A stretch of DNA of 64,000 bases from Flavobacterium sp. KACC 22761 (GTDB lineage Bacteria > Bacteroidota > Bacteroidia > Flavobacteriales > Flavobacteriaceae), in NCBI RefSeq assembly GCF_034058155.1, contig NZ_CP139148.1, positions 1,550,001-1,614,000 of the forward strand, given 5' to 3'. A model generated the notes under the pieces. That model saw nothing but the letters and a program-made list of their open reading frames with translations. It searched no databases and was not told where the DNA came from. Shown here piece by piece: positions 16,288 through 24,774 of the stretch (position 1 is the first letter of the stretch; every line of letters starts with the position of its first letter). The position numbers and the translations under genes are program-made.

Positions 16288-16391
16288 TTTGTCATTTCGA
16301 CGAAGGAGAAATCTCCACAAGTAACTCCGCAACAATTATCCAATCTTTGTCGAGCTTCTCAAGAAGATTTCTCCTTCGTCGAAATGACAAA
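16288..16391. repeat. 104-bp inverted-repeat element (MITE-like)
   Basis: Perfect 27-bp arms (16288-16314 and 16365-16391) carry GTCATTTCGACGAAGGAGAA, enclosing a 50-bp centre with sub-repeats CTCCACAAG / GAGCTTCTCAAGAAG. No coding capacity. I recall this sequence type as a widespread dispersed repeat in Flavobacterium. Its size and terminal repeats suit a non-autonomous mobile element. Confidence 0.7.
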
Positions 16392-16441
16392 CTAGACTTA
16401 AAAAACTCATTTAAAAGTTATAAGCTAGCAGTTATAAACAC

Positions 16442-16468
16442 AAAAAAACCTCTGAAATTCAGAGGTTT
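16442..16468 (-). terminator. Terminator of the LysE-type gene
   Basis: AAACCTCTGAA (16446-16456) and TTCAGAGGTTT (16458-16468), with a T run on the minus strand. Confidence 0.75.
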
Positions 16469-16495
16469 GATTTTATATTTTTGAGTTATTAACAA

Positions 16496-17176
16496 CTACT
16501 TCTTCTCTATTCTCTCAAAGGCATTTTTAACCATTTCTTTCTCTTTTGGAAACCAACCTTGAACTACTAAAGCAACACCAAAAACCATTAAAACAATACT
16601 AATTCCTTTTTTGATTTTAAGAATATTAGTTGGTGTCATTTTACTTTTTAATTGTTTGGCTAAAAGTATTTTAATGCAATCAACAAGCAAATATGTGATA
16701 ATAACAGCTGTAAAAAATGTCATCATTCTAGGTGTCTGCATTTGTAGTTTTGGCCCAATAGAAATAATAACCGCTAACCAAAATCCAAGAACTCCAATGT
16801 TGATAACATTCAGTAAAAAACCTTTAACAAACAAACTTCCATAATTTCTTTTCAGAATATCACGGTCAATTTCTTCATCATTTATTTTTTCTTCTTTCTT
16901 TAATTTTACAAACGAAATAATACCGTAAGAAAGCATAATTATTCCTCCAAAAATAAAAAGAGCTGGATCATCTTTTAAGCTGGAAATCAATCTATAACTT
17001 CCTAAATAGGCAATAGCAATAAAAAATATATCGCCTAACACCACACCAAAATCAAATACAATCGCAGCTCTGAAACCTTTGGTAATACTGGTTTCTAATA
17101 GTACAAAAAATACCGGACCAATCATAAAGCTCAAAAAAAGTCCCCATGGCAGTCCAGCCAGAATATCATTTATCAT
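16496..17176 (-). CDS. LysE/RhtB-family transporter
   Basis: 226 aa from ATG 17176 (MINDILAGLPWGLFLSFMIGPVFFV); a TTG three codons upstream is possible. About six hydrophobic segments, with the family's N-terminal Gly-Pro-Val motif in the first helix. LysE proteins export amino acids, but the substrate cannot be read from sequence. It lies 13 bp downstream of the GIN-domain gene on the same strand, so the two are probably one operon, possibly with rnr at its head. Confidence 0.82.
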   Translation of the reverse strand: MINDILAGLPWGLFLSFMIGPVFFVLLETSITKGFRAAIVFDFGVVLGDIFFIAIAYLGSYRLISSLKDDPALFIFGGIIMLSYGIISFVKLKKEEKINDEEIDRDILKRNYGSLFVKGFLLNVINIGVLGFWLAVIISIGPKLQMQTPRMMTFFTAVIITYLLVDCIKILLAKQLKSKMTPTNILKIKKGISIVLMVFGVALVVQGWFPKEKEMVKNAFERIEKK

Positions 17177-17189
17177 TAAATACAATTTG

Positions 17190-17858
17190 TTATTTTACTT
17201 CTTCGATTTTACCGCCAAAAACTGTTTTTTGGTTAATTTGTTTTGGTTTTCCATAAATGTAAATAGAGCCTCCTGCGCTCACTTTTGCATCAACAAGGGT
17301 TGAAGCATTAACATCGGCTTTTCCACCCGCAGAAACGCTTACAGTGGTCTGAGAAGTCTCTAATTTACTTGCCAGCAAATAACCACCAGCTCCTAGACTT
17401 GCATCTTGATTTGCAGCTTTGCCCGTTAATGTGATTGAACCTCCTGATACTGAACTTACTTTGAGTTTATCAACATCTAAATCAACATTTATAACGCCAC
17501 CTTCTTGTGCACTTACTTTGAAAGAAGTTGCCTTGATAGCTTCATTGCTCGTTACTGTTGCTCCTTCATTTACATCTATAAGTTCTATATGTTTGTAATA
17601 TAAAGTAATACTCAAATCATTTCCTGATAAAAGTTTTGGAAAAGGCATTCTCAATTTCAAAATACCATTTTTATTAACAACTTCAACTTCTGCTTCTCTA
17701 GCGCCTTTTATCACAATTCTATTCTCAGATGCTTGAACTACTTTCACGCTTAATTTATCGAAAACCTTAACGGTATCAAAATCTCCCAACTCTTTGGTAA
17801 CCTGACCAAAAGATAATTGTGCAAATAAAATTACCGCTCCTATGATTAACTTTTTCAT
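17190..17858 (-). CDS. GIN domain-containing (DUF2807) secreted protein
   Basis: 222 aa. Signal peptide MKKLIIGAVILFAQLSFGQ, then a repetitive beta-helix-like region (VDVNEGATVTSNE, VSAQEGGVINVDL, VSSVSGGSITLTG, VSAGGKADVNAS) typical of the putative auto-transporter adhesin 'head GIN' domain. Exported to the periplasm or outer surface; role unknown. Located between rnr (23 bp upstream) and the LysE-type gene on the same strand. Confidence 0.85.
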   Translation of the reverse strand: MKKLIIGAVILFAQLSFGQVTKELGDFDTVKVFDKLSVKVVQASENRIVIKGAREAEVEVVNKNGILKLRMPFPKLLSGNDLSITLYYKHIELIDVNEGATVTSNEAIKATSFKVSAQEGGVINVDLDVDKLKVSSVSGGSITLTGKAANQDASLGAGGYLLASKLETSQTTVSVSAGGKADVNASTLVDAKVSAGGSIYIYGKPKQINQKTVFGGKIEEVK

Positions 17859-17881
17859 ACCTTTATTTTTTTAATTAATAC

Positions 17882-20062
17882 TTATTCTGCTCTTCTCAAA
17901 AAATGAAAATCAAGTTGTTTTTTCACTAAATCGGCATTTTTTACTTTAACATAAATCTCGTCTCCTAACTGCAATAAACGGTTTGAAGTTGCTCCAACTA
18001 AAGCATATTGTCTTTCGTCAAAAGTATAGTAATCTTCTTTTATTTCTCTGATTCTTACCATTCCTTCGCACTTGTTAGAAACGATTTCAACATAAATTCC
18101 CCATTCGGTAACACCAGAAATAACGCCAAGGAATTCTTCATCCTGATGATCCTGCATATATTTAACCTGCATATACTTAATACTGTCGCGCTCTGCATTT
18201 GTTGCCAAATTTTCCATATTTGAACAATGCAGACATTTAGTTTCATAGGTTTCTTCATCTACAGAAGCTCCTCCATCTAAATAATATTGCAACAAACGAT
18301 GTACCATTACGTCTGGATAACGACGAATTGGCGATGTAAAATGGCTATAATAATCAAAAGCTAAACCGTAGTGACCAATATTATCTGTCGAATATTTGGC
18401 TTTGCTCATACTTCTAATAGCAAGAGTATCAATAAGATTTTGTTCTTTCTTACCATTCACTTCTTCCATCAAAGCGTTGATTGATTTTGCTATATCATCT
18501 TTTGTTCTAAAATCAATTTTGTAACCAAATTTAGCAATTACAGTTTGCATTGCAATTAATTTATCTTCATTTGGTTCGTCGTGAATACGATAAACAAAGG
18601 TTTTCTTTTGTTTTCCAATGTATTCTGCCACTTTTCTGTTAGCCAAAAGCATAAATTCTTCAATCAAATGATTGGCATCTTTTGATATTTTAAAATATAC
18701 TCCTTCTGGTTCTCCTTCTTCACTAAGATTAAATTTCACTTCTACTTTATCAAAAGAAATAGCGCCTTGTTGCATTCTTTTCTTTCTTAAAATCTTCGCT
18801 AATTCATCTAGTTTTAAAGTCGCTTCTCTAATTTCATCTGAAACAACATAAGATTCTCCAGTAATTGAAACATCAATCGGAATCGTATTTTCTTTTGTTT
18901 CAATGATATGCTGAGCCTCTTCGTAAGCAAAACGCTGGTCAGAATAAATTACAGTTCTTCCAAACCATTGATTAATGACTTGAGCTGATGGAGAAACTTC
19001 AAATATTGCTGAAAAAGTATATTTTTCCTCATTCGGACGAAGCGAACAAGCAAAATTAGACAATACTTCAGGAAGCATTGGCACTACTCTATCGACCAAA
19101 TAAACTGAAGTAGCTCTTTGATACGCTTCATCATCTAGGATAGTTCCCTCTTCCAAATAATACGAAACGTCTGCAATATGAATTCCGATTTCGAAGTTTC
19201 CGTTTTCTAACTTTTTGAAAGACAAGGCATCATCAAAATCTTTTGCATCTTTTGGATCTATCGTAAATGTCAGCGTATCACGCATATCACGACGTTTTGC
19301 AATCTCAGATTCCTGAATCGAAGTATCTAGTTTTTGTGCAAAAACTTCTACTTCTACAGGAAAATCTGCTGGCAAACCGTATTCAGCCAAAATAGCATGA
19401 ATTTCAGTATTATGTTCTCCAGGTTTTCCTAAAACACGAATTACAGATCCAAACGGACTATCGGCTCTTTTTGGCCAATCTTCAATCTTAACCAACACAA
19501 CGTCACCGTTTTCTGCTTCACCAATTTTATCTTTAGGGATAAAAATATCGGTATACATTTTAGGATTTGCAGTAGAAACAAAAGCAAAATTTGGCTGCAT
19601 ATCAATTACACCTACAAATTCTGTTTTATCTCTTTCTATAACTTCAATTACTTCACCTTCAGGTCTTTTTCCTTTTCTTCTGTTATAAACGTAAACTTTT
19701 ACTTTGTCTTTATCTAAAGCACGATTCAAATTATTGGTTGGAATAAAAACATCTTCAGCAAAATCAGGACAAATAAAATATGCCGTTTTTCTGCTCGTCA
19801 TATCTATTGTTCCTTCGTAGTAATCCTGGCTTTCAGCTTTGACTAAATATTTACCAGGTTCTGTTTCTATAATCTTCTTTTGAGAAGCTAGAATTTTTAA
19901 ATCTTTAATAATCTGATTTCTACTTTTTGTATCATCAAGTTCTAGCTTTGCCGCTATTTGTTTATAATTGAATGTTTTATTAGCACTTTGCGATAAAATT
20001 TTTACTATCTTACTAGAGAAATCTTTCTCTTTTTTTATCGGCTTTCTAATTTTCTTACTCAT
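17882..20062 (-). CDS. rnr: Ribonuclease R
   Basis: 726 aa 3'-5' exoribonuclease that degrades structured RNA. Domains in order: N-terminal winged helix (about 15-75), OB/cold-shock domains (80-230), catalytic RNB with DPKDAKDFDDA at 269-279 carrying the metal-binding aspartates (D269, D275, D277, D278), and a C-terminal S1 domain (LGVISGVTEWGIYVEI). Shorter than the E. coli enzyme, lacking its long basic tail. First of a likely three-gene minus-strand transcript. It diverges from the DUF2007 gene 110 bp away, and this is the point where gene direction switches. Confidence 0.95.
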   Translation of the reverse strand: MSKKIRKPIKKEKDFSSKIVKILSQSANKTFNYKQIAAKLELDDTKSRNQIIKDLKILASQKKIIETEPGKYLVKAESQDYYEGTIDMTSRKTAYFICPDFAEDVFIPTNNLNRALDKDKVKVYVYNRRKGKRPEGEVIEVIERDKTEFVGVIDMQPNFAFVSTANPKMYTDIFIPKDKIGEAENGDVVLVKIEDWPKRADSPFGSVIRVLGKPGEHNTEIHAILAEYGLPADFPVEVEVFAQKLDTSIQESEIAKRRDMRDTLTFTIDPKDAKDFDDALSFKKLENGNFEIGIHIADVSYYLEEGTILDDEAYQRATSVYLVDRVVPMLPEVLSNFACSLRPNEEKYTFSAIFEVSPSAQVINQWFGRTVIYSDQRFAYEEAQHIIETKENTIPIDVSITGESYVVSDEIREATLKLDELAKILRKKRMQQGAISFDKVEVKFNLSEEGEPEGVYFKISKDANHLIEEFMLLANRKVAEYIGKQKKTFVYRIHDEPNEDKLIAMQTVIAKFGYKIDFRTKDDIAKSINALMEEVNGKKEQNLIDTLAIRSMSKAKYSTDNIGHYGLAFDYYSHFTSPIRRYPDVMVHRLLQYYLDGGASVDEETYETKCLHCSNMENLATNAERDSIKYMQVKYMQDHQDEEFLGVISGVTEWGIYVEIVSNKCEGMVRIREIKEDYYTFDERQYALVGATSNRLLQLGDEIYVKVKNADLVKKQLDFHFLRRAE

Positions 20063-20172
20063 ATATCTTTTCTTATAAGGTTTAAAATTACAAATAAGAT
20101 ATCAGAATATAGATTTTAACAATTAGAATTATTAAAAATATAACTTTTCGTACATTTACAAAAAGACCTAAT

Positions 20173-20406
20173 ATGGAAAGCTTTAAGACCATCGCGGTAT
20201 TCAATTATCTACACGAAACCGTAATACTCAAACACTTACTGGAGCAGGAAGAAATTCCCTATTTTTTCGAAAACGAAATCACACTTTCCGTAGCACCCAT
20301 GTATTCAGCTGCGCTCGGTGGCATTCGCTTGAAAGTCCATCCCAACGATTTCGAACAAGTTCAAGAAATCTTGGACAATCTCAACAATCCGCTTAAAATC
20401 GTCTGA
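20173..20406 (+). CDS. DUF2007 domain-containing protein
   Basis: 77 aa. The pattern FNYLHETVILKHLLEQEEIPYFFENE...GGIRLKVHPNDFEQVQEIL is that of DUF2007, a ferredoxin-like fold related to PII-type signalling domains; function unknown. First plus-strand gene right of the strand switch, directly bordering the candidate origin. Confidence 0.82.
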   Translation: MESFKTIAVFNYLHETVILKHLLEQEEIPYFFENEITLSVAPMYSAALGGIRLKVHPNDFEQVQEILDNLNNPLKIV

Positions 20407-20621
20407 AACAAATTTCAAAATTCAATTTCAAATCAGAATAAATTCAATTCAAAAAATAAAATTTTTCCTTTTCAACTTTTTTAGTTTTCAACATATATTA
20501 AATACAACAAAAAAGATTTTTAAAAATTTAAAAAAAATTTATGGTTATTATAGCTTGTTAATATGTCGAATAATTTTTTTTTTGAAGTCATTGAAATCTC
20601 GTTTTACTTATTTATTCTGAG

Positions 20622-20630
20622 TTATCAACA
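20622..20630 (+). promoter_or_regulatory. DnaA-box candidate TTATCAACA
   Basis: One mismatch to the E. coli box TTATCCACA. The same nonamer, with the same preceding GAG, recurs at 21764-21772. Confidence 0.5.
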
Positions 20631-20730
20631 TAGTTATTTTTGGTTAAATGATTAATTTATAAGACTTTTTGTATTTTAATTAACAACGGTTGACAACCAA
20701 AATTGAATTGATTTTGTAGATAAGTTGATA

Positions 20731-20770
20731 TGTTGATTACTGTTGAAAATGGTATTTTTGATATTGATAA
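20731..20770 (-). promoter_or_regulatory. Three clustered DnaA-box candidates
   Basis: TGTTGATTA (20731-20739), TGTTGAAAA (20741-20749) and TATTGATAA (20762-20770). Each is a one-base variant of the complement of TTATCAACA or TTTTCAACA, all in the same orientation. Confidence 0.45.
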
Positions 20771-21176
20771 CTTTTCCAAAAATTCACGAAACTTTTCTTG
20801 CATATTTAATTTCACTTTTGGATTATGAAATTTTTCAAAACAACCAAAAAAAACTTCTAATTTTCTTTTCGAACTTATTAACATTTTCTGTTAACTTAAA
20901 GTTAATTGAATATCAAGCAATTACAAACTCCTATTAACACATCAAAATTTTAACAAATATTCTGTTTATTTTTCATTGATTGTTAGATAGTTATAGAGTT
21001 ATCAAAATTGTTAATAACTGATAAGATTTTGAAAATAAGATAGTTGTAAAAAGAAGGTTTTGTGCCACCAATTATGCGAATGTACATGAATTAATATGAG
21101 AATGTTTATATCATATAGAAAAAGAAAAAAATTTGTGAAAATTGGTGCAATTCGTGGCAACCATTTATTAATTAAG

Positions 21177-21184
21177 TAAATTTG
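21177..21184 (+). promoter_or_regulatory. -7 element of rpiB
   Basis: TAAATTTG followed by C, 27 nt before the rpiB ATG. The upstream TTTG is weak. Confidence 0.5.
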
Positions 21185-21210
21185 CATAACACAACTAAAT
21201 AGTAAGAAAA

Positions 21211-21642
21211 ATGAAAATTTCGATAGGAAACGACCACGCAGGACCAGAATACAAAAAAGCAATTGTTGAAATGCTGAAATCAAGAGGATATGAAGTAACG
21301 AATTACGGTACAGATACTGATGCTTCTGTAGATTATCCAGATTTTGGGCATCCAGTTGCCAATGATGTATCTGAAGGAAAAGCTGATTTTGGAATCGTAA
21401 TCTGCGGAAGCGGTAACGGAATTGCGATGACAGTTAATAAACACCCGAAAGTGAGAGCTGGCTTATGCTGGACCAAAGAAATCGCATATTTGACGCGTTT
21501 GCACAATGATGCCAATATTGTGAGTATTCCAGCAAGGTTTACCTCTATTCATCAAGCTGTTGAAATCGTTGAAACTTTCCTTGATACAGCTTTCGAAGGC
21601 GGAAGACATCAAAATAGAGTGAACAAAATTGCTTGCGCATAA
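21211..21642 (+). CDS. rpiB: Ribose-5-phosphate isomerase B
   Basis: 143 aa, normal for RpiB/LacAB isomerases, which interconvert ribulose-5-P and ribose-5-P in the pentose phosphate pathway. Motifs: GNDHAGPEYK at the N-terminus, DFGIVICGSGNGIAMTVNK (active-site Cys about residue 70) and RLHNDANIVSIPAR. Single-gene transcript between a TAAATTTG promoter element and a strong terminator. It borders the candidate origin on its right side. Confidence 0.95.
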   Translation: MKISIGNDHAGPEYKKAIVEMLKSRGYEVTNYGTDTDASVDYPDFGHPVANDVSEGKADFGIVICGSGNGIAMTVNKHPKVRAGLCWTKEIAYLTRLHNDANIVSIPARFTSIHQAVEIVETFLDTAFEGGRHQNRVNKIACA

Positions 21643-21661
21643 AAAGTCAAAAAAAAAATTC

Positions 21662-21674
21662 GGTGCTTCGCACC
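21662..21674 (+). repeat. Small hairpin GGTGC-TTC-GCACC
   Basis: A 5-bp stem with TTC loop just past the rpiB stop; possible RNA-stabilising hairpin before the real terminator. Confidence 0.4.
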
Positions 21675-21685
21675 TATTCATAAAC

Positions 21686-21720
21686 AAACCGGGCCGATTT
21701 TTAATTTGCCCGGTTTTTAT
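21686..21720 (+). terminator. Terminator of rpiB
   Basis: AAACCGGGC (21686-21694) pairs with GCCCGGTTT (21708-21716), followed by T-rich sequence. Confidence 0.85.
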
Positions 21721-21782
21721 TTTAAGTATTTATTATCCAGTATTTTAGGTTGTATTTTTTGAGTTATCAACAATGTTAATAT

Positions 21783-22058
21783 CTACTTTTTATAATTAAA
21801 ATAAGCAATTATTAGTGCAATCTGAATGGCTAAAATCACAGCAAACTTTACAGTAAAAGAAGTTTTACTCGTTTTATGTCTGAAGATTAACATCGCTGTT
21901 AATAAACCTGGAGTTCCTCCGATGAATTGCAGAAAGAATAGCGTATTTTCAGGGATTCTTCGTTTATTTTTTCTGGCTTTATATTTATCATATCCGGCAA
22001 GAATAAAAACGATTACATTTATAAATAAAAAATAGAGTAAAAAAATTTCCATTGGCAT
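21783..22058 (-). CDS. DUF1294 membrane protein
   Basis: 91 aa. Two to three membrane segments with the DUF1294 signature AGYDKYKARKNKRRIPENTLFFLQFIGGTPGLLTAML...RHKTSK. Unknown function; in other bacteria the domain is also fused to cold-shock domains. Convergent with rpiB, with a TTATCAACA word in the gap. Confidence 0.85.
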   Translation of the reverse strand: MPMEIFLLYFLFINVIVFILAGYDKYKARKNKRRIPENTLFFLQFIGGTPGLLTAMLIFRHKTSKTSFTVKFAVILAIQIALIIAYFNYKK

Positions 22059-22167
22059 AAAATTAAAAACAAAGATATTATTTTAGCCGAATCATAGATG
22101 AATTTGCTTTTTAATTTTAACAAGTAAATTATATCAGTTTATAATTAAGAATTATTTCATTAAAAGT

Positions 22168-24291
22168 ATGACTAATATTCAATTCATTGCCAAGTCTGTT
22201 CAGGCGCCTGCAGTAAGTATTCAGAACACAGTTAAATTATTAGAAGAAGACTGTACAATTCCGTTTATTTCGCGATATAGAAAAGACGCAACCGGAAATC
22301 TTGATGAAACTGTAATTGAACAGATTGCAAAGCTTCAAAAAGATTATGATACACTTATAAAACGTAAAGAAGCCGTTTTAAAATCTATTGAAGAGCAAAA
22401 AGCGCTTACGCCAGATTTGAAGAAAAAAATTGAAGACAGTTTTGATTTACAAGAAATCGAAGATTTTTACCTTCCATATAAAAAGAAGAAAAAAACAAAA
22501 GCCGATGTCGCGCGCGAATTTGGTCTTGAACCTTTGGCAAAACTGATTATATCTGAAAGTGATGCTGATATCGATTTTATTTCGACTCAGTATATTAATG
22601 AAAATGTTATCAATGAAGAAGCAGCCATTCAAGGTGCAAGAGATATTGTAGCCGAATGGATCAACGAAAATATTTATGTACGCAAACAGCTTCGTAGATT
22701 ATTTCAGCGAAAAGCGACCATTGCTACAAAAGTAGTTAAAAAGAAAGCCGAAGAAGAAGGAGCACAGAAATTCAGCCAGTATTTTGATTGGGAAGAACCT
22801 TTGACAAAAGCACCAGCGCATCGTTTATTAGCAATGCTTCGTGCAGAAAATGAAGGTTTTATCAAAATGAAAATTGATGTTGATATCGACGATGCATACG
22901 ATGTTATTGACGAAATCATCATTAAAAAACAAAATAATACAACAGCACATTTACAGCTGGCAATTGAAGATAGTTATAAACGTTTATTGAATCCAGCAAT
23001 TGGAAATGAAACGTTGCAGGAAGCAAAAGCTAAGGCAGATGCCAATTCTATTCAGGTTTTTGCTAATAATTTAGGACAGTTATTATTGGCTCCGCCGTTG
23101 GGAGAAAAACGTATTTTGGCAATCGATCCTGGATTTAGAAGTGGTTGCAAAGTAGTTTGTTTGGACGAAAAAGGCGATTTATTATATAACGAAACCATTT
23201 ATCCGCACGCGCCTCAAAACGAGGAATCAATGGCGATTAAGAAAATCCGTTCGATGGTAAACGCGTATCAGATTGATGCGATTTCTATCGGGAACGGAAC
23301 AGCTTCACGTGAAACCGAATTTTTTATCAAAAAAATCGCTTTCGATAAACCAGTTCAGGTTTTTGTAGTTTCTGAGGCAGGAGCTTCGGTATATTCGGCT
23401 TCAAAAATTGCTAGAGAAGAATTCCCAAATTATGATGTAACGGTTCGTGGTTCGGTTTCTATCGGGCGACGACTTTCAGATCCGTTGGCTGAATTGGTAA
23501 AAATAGATCCAAAAGCAATTGGAGTAGGACAATATCAACACGATGTTGACCAAACTAAATTAAAAGAAGAGTTAGATAGTACAGTTATTCGCTGCGTAAA
23601 CTCGGTTGGAATCAATATCAACACAGCGAGTAAACATTTATTAAGCTATGTGAGTGGAATCGGGGAGAAGCTTGCCGAAAACATTGTACAATATCGTTCT
23701 GAAAACGGTCCTTTTGAAGACAGAAAACAACTTAAAAAAGTGCCACGTTTAGGAGACAAAGCCTATCAGCAAGGAGCAGCGTTTATCAGAATTACAAATG
23801 CTAAAAATCCGCTGGATAATTCGGCGGTCCATCCAGAGGCTTATCCGGTTGTGGAAAAGATGGCGAAAGATTTGAATATTTCTTTGAATGAATTAATTGC
23901 AAATAAAGAGAAAACAGCGCTTATTAAGCCTGAAAAGTATGTTACGCCTGAAATTGGTTTACTAACGCTGAAAGACATCATAAAAGAGCTTGAAAAGCCT
24001 GGATTAGACCCTAGAAAGTCGGCTAAGGTTTTTGAATTTGATGCAAACGTAAAATCGATCAAAGATTTGAAAACGGGAATGATCTTACCAGGAATTGTGA
24101 ATAACATCACCAACTTCGGCTGTTTTGTTGACATCGGAATCAAAGAAAGCGGATTAGTGCATATTTCGCAGTTAAAAGCGGGTTTTGTCAGCGACGTAAA
24201 CGAAGTGGTGAAACTGCATCAGCATGTTGAGGTTAAAGTTACTGAAGTTGATGAGGATAGAAAGAGAATTCAGTTGACTATGGTTTTGTAA
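22168..24291 (+). CDS. tex: Tex family transcription accessory / RNA-binding protein
   Basis: 707 aa. Domains: N-terminal Tex helix-turn-helix region, YqgF-like RNase H fold around 320-440 (ILAIDPGFRSGCKVVCLDEKG, NGTASRETE), helix-hairpin-helix repeats (about 490-560: GININTASKHLLSYVSGIGEKLAENIVQYR), and a C-terminal S1 domain (GMILPGIVNNITNFGCFVDIGIKESGLVH). Homologues bind nucleic acids and influence transcription and toxin expression. Ends at a terminator shared with tatA. Confidence 0.94.
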   Translation: MTNIQFIAKSVQAPAVSIQNTVKLLEEDCTIPFISRYRKDATGNLDETVIEQIAKLQKDYDTLIKRKEAVLKSIEEQKALTPDLKKKIEDSFDLQEIEDFYLPYKKKKKTKADVAREFGLEPLAKLIISESDADIDFISTQYINENVINEEAAIQGARDIVAEWINENIYVRKQLRRLFQRKATIATKVVKKKAEEEGAQKFSQYFDWEEPLTKAPAHRLLAMLRAENEGFIKMKIDVDIDDAYDVIDEIIIKKQNNTTAHLQLAIEDSYKRLLNPAIGNETLQEAKAKADANSIQVFANNLGQLLLAPPLGEKRILAIDPGFRSGCKVVCLDEKGDLLYNETIYPHAPQNEESMAIKKIRSMVNAYQIDAISIGNGTASRETEFFIKKIAFDKPVQVFVVSEAGASVYSASKIAREEFPNYDVTVRGSVSIGRRLSDPLAELVKIDPKAIGVGQYQHDVDQTKLKEELDSTVIRCVNSVGININTASKHLLSYVSGIGEKLAENIVQYRSENGPFEDRKQLKKVPRLGDKAYQQGAAFIRITNAKNPLDNSAVHPEAYPVVEKMAKDLNISLNELIANKEKTALIKPEKYVTPEIGLLTLKDIIKELEKPGLDPRKSAKVFEFDANVKSIKDLKTGMILPGIVNNITNFGCFVDIGIKESGLVHISQLKAGFVSDVNEVVKLHQHVEVKVTEVDEDRKRIQLTMVL

Positions 24292-24334
24292 AAATTCCAA
24301 AAATAAAATTCCAAATTCCAATTGGAAAAAACAA

Positions 24335-24371
24335 AAAAATCCCAGACTACAATATGTAATCTGGGATTTTT
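24335..24371. terminator. Bidirectional terminator between tex and tatA
   Basis: AAAAATCCCAGA (24335-24346) and TCTGGGATTTTT (24360-24371), perfect 12-bp arms with T runs on both strands. Confidence 0.88.
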
Positions 24372-24387
24372 AATACGTTCGAATTTA

Positions 24388-24564
24388 TTATTTTGTTTCT
24401 TCTTCTTTTTTAGAAGCAGCAGGTTGATCGTCTTTAGCAGCGTTTTTAAATTCCTTAATTCCACTTCCTAAACCTTTCATTAATTCTGGAATTTTTTTAC
24501 CTCCAAAAAGTAATATCACAATACCTACGATAACAAGGATTTCTGTAAGACCTAATCTTCCCAT
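24388..24564 (-). CDS. tatA: Sec-independent translocase subunit TatA
   Basis: 58 aa, too short for many gene callers. It begins [20 protein letters not shown], a single membrane helix, followed by the hallmark [21 protein letters not shown] amphipathic helix and an acidic/Lys tail. TatA forms the pore of the twin-arginine export system; tatC is not nearby in the window. Start ATG at 24564-24562, stop TAA at 24388-24390. Divergent from the M23-like gene. Confidence 0.92.
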   Translation of the reverse strand: MGRLGLTEILVIVGIVILLFGGKKIPELMKGLGSGIKEFKNAAKDDQPAASKKEEETK

Positions 24565-24749
24565 GACTATTATATTTAATGCCGAAGCAAATTTGATTTA
24601 TATTTTCACCGCAAAGGTATATAGAATATACGTACAACAAGAAATTTTGGATTAAAATATTTCATTTATACTGCGTTAAATATTTTATAAAATAATAAAA
24701 TTGTATTATTTGCCGTTTTTTCATCAATAATAACAAGATGATTAATCAC

Positions 24750-24757
24750 TATATTTG
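24750..24757 (+). promoter_or_regulatory. -7 element upstream of the 24775 gene
   Basis: TATATTTG, 17 nt before the ATG; no clear -33 partner. Confidence 0.45.
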
Positions 24758-24774
24758 CTAGTAGAAACAACAAA

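Larger units (their letters stand above)
20407..21210. other. Candidate replication origin (oriC)
   Basis: 804 bp without a gene and very AT-rich. It contains TTATCAACA-like words, candidate DnaA boxes: TTTTCAACA 20485, TTATCAACA 20622, TGTTGATTA 20731, TGTTGAAAA 20741, TATTGATAA 20762, TTATCAAAA 20999, TGTTAATAA 21009. A further exact TTATCAACA lies at 21764. An A/T-only tract at 20515-20541 could be the unwinding element. Genes run mainly leftward on the left and rightward on the right, and the parS cluster is 17 kb away. dnaA itself is not in the window. All this is indirect; GC-skew or marker-frequency data would decide it. Confidence 0.6.

Noticed and set aside
20657..20937. Open frames in the candidate origin on both strands
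   Set aside because: They overlap each other and consist of AT-driven Phe/Leu/Ile/Asn-rich sequence with no recognisable family.
23302..23315. parS-like GCTTCACGTGAAAC inside tex
   Set aside because: One mismatch to the core, but it encodes the conserved TASRETE segment, so the protein explains it. It could still bind ParB weakly since it lies close to the candidate origin.
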